DNA from: an uncultured Eubacteriales bacterium
GTDB lineage: Bacteria > Bacillota > Clostridia > Lachnospirales > Lachnospiraceae
Assembly (NCBI GenBank): GCA_902772745.1
Contig: CACYBV010000398.1
Span: 1-5,630 of the forward strand
Direction of reading: 5' to 3'
Length of the DNA: 5,630 nucleotides
Positions 5,217 through 5,630 of the stretch are shown piece by piece (the first letter of the stretch is position 1; each line of letters starts with the position of its first letter). Both the position numbers and the translations under genes were made by a program. The notes under the pieces are model-generated. The model was not told the origin of the DNA and ran no database searches. It saw nothing but the letters and a program-made list of their open reading frames with translations.

Positions 5217-5630
5217 ATGAAAAGCCGTTGTTTATGTCTGACAGCTGCATTTTCTCTGCTCCTGCTGCTTTGCGCTGCGGGAATTTCGGGCTGCACGCAT
5301 CCGAAAGCGGTACAAGCCAGCCCGGAAACCGGCGTTCCTTCGGAAACCGCCGAAACATTCGAAACGGCTGAGGCCGCTTTTTCCGTTGCTGCCTCTTCGG
5401 AAACCGCCGAGGTTCCGACATATTCGGAAGCCGAGACCGAGCCTGCCCTTCCTCCGGAATATGATGTCCTGAATCACTACAGCAACCTGTTTATCGCCAC
5501 TAAGGTAAATAACTATCTGAACATGAGAGACGCGCCCTCGACAAGCGGCGCGATCATCGGAAAAATCACGAAAAATGCAGGCGGTGAAATCCTCGAAGAC
5601 CTCGGAGCGTGGTATCATGTCCTCTCCGGA
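5217..5630 (+). CDS. lipoprotein with SH3 domain, N-terminal part (cut by window edge)
   Basis: An open frame of 138 codons runs to the right edge without a stop. Residues 1-25 form a lipoprotein signal (MKSRCLCL, a leucine-rich core, then ISGC), so C26 should be lipidated and the protein exported and tethered to the membrane. Residues 27-80 are a low-complexity Ser/Glu/Thr/Ala linker with SETAE repeats. From about residue 92 a bacterial SH3 domain begins (KVNNYLNMRDAPSTSGAIIGKI, then ILEDLGAWYHVLSG); the N-M-R-x-x-P-S-T and W-Y-H-V pieces are typical. Such proteins often carry a second SH3 and an NlpC/P60 or other cell-wall hydrolase domain next, but that part is not visible. The start is uncertain: AAAGGA at 5199-5204 is 12 bases before this ATG, and in-frame ATGs at 5190 and 5166 would add 9 or 17 mostly basic residues without a better ribosome site. 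Confidence 0.83.
   Translation, partial: MKSRCLCLTAAFSLLLLLCAAGISGCTHPKAVQASPETGVPSETAETFETAEAAFSVAASSETAEVPTYSEAETEPALPPEYDVLNHYSNLFIATKVNNYLNMRDAPSTSGAIIGKITKNAGGEILEDLGAWYHVLSG
5339..5410 (+). repeat. 15-base direct repeat in the lipoprotein linker
   Basis: TTCGGAAACCGCCGA occurs at 5339-5353 and again, identically, at 5396-5410. It encodes the two SETAE units of the linker, and degenerate relatives lie nearby (GCCCGGAAACCGGCG around 5320). Repeats of this kind let linker length change by slippage or recombination; no frame change is seen here. Confidence 0.6.

Noticed and set aside
1..5630. Defence system, prophage, transposon or CRISPR array
   Set aside because: No nuclease, integrase, transposase, terminal repeats, direct-repeat array or toxin-antitoxin pair is visible on either strand.

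Overview
The window looks like a chromosomal segment of a low-GC-phylum, moderately GC-rich anaerobic Firmicute (Clostridia, probably Lachnospiraceae- or Ruminococcaceae-like). The reasons are strong GGAGG ribosome binding sites, a TTG start, intrinsic hairpin terminators, a surface protein with a Glu/Thr-rich linker, membrane segment and RRKKK tail, a lipoprotein with a low-complexity linker and bacterial SH3 domain, and a clostridial-type single-domain flavin oxidoreductase. The lineage is inferred from style and families, not from a marker gene.

Layout. At the left end a YegP/DUF1508 tandem-repeat protein (37-417) reads rightwards into a long hairpin (473-525). The hairpin is also the end point of everything transcribed leftwards. 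From right to left on the minus strand come a MATE-family multidrug/Na+ antiporter (4958-3495) and a hairpin terminator (3490-3458). Then follows a tightly packed set: a Lar-like zinc-ribbon protein (3406-3185), a secreted and membrane-anchored protein with two SH3-like units (3150-2113), an FMN-dependent old-yellow-enzyme-family oxidoreductase with a C-terminal four-cysteine cluster (2085-1009), a small heavy-metal-binding (HMA, CopZ-like) protein (956-708), and a doubtful 45-residue reading frame (683-546). Gaps inside this set are 28-53 bases and the four solid genes each have a good Shine-Dalgarno sequence, so it is probably one operon. No clear promoter was found in front of the zinc-ribbon gene, so part of its transcription may come from readthrough of the MATE terminator.

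The region 4959-5216 is a divergent control region. A 17-bp-spaced extended -10 promoter with an overlapping 11-bp palindrome faces the MATE gene. A perfect TATAAT faces a rightward lipoprotein gene (from 5217), which runs off the right edge inside an SH3 domain and probably continues as a cell-wall hydrolase or binding protein.

Functionally this is mostly envelope and housekeeping/stress material: export, surface SH3 proteins, a redox flavoenzyme and a metal chaperone. I see no phage, transposon, CRISPR, tRNA/rRNA or recognisable defence system. The least explained items are the small frame behind the HMA gene and the joining of the zinc ribbon, SH3 protein, flavoenzyme and HMA protein in one operon.
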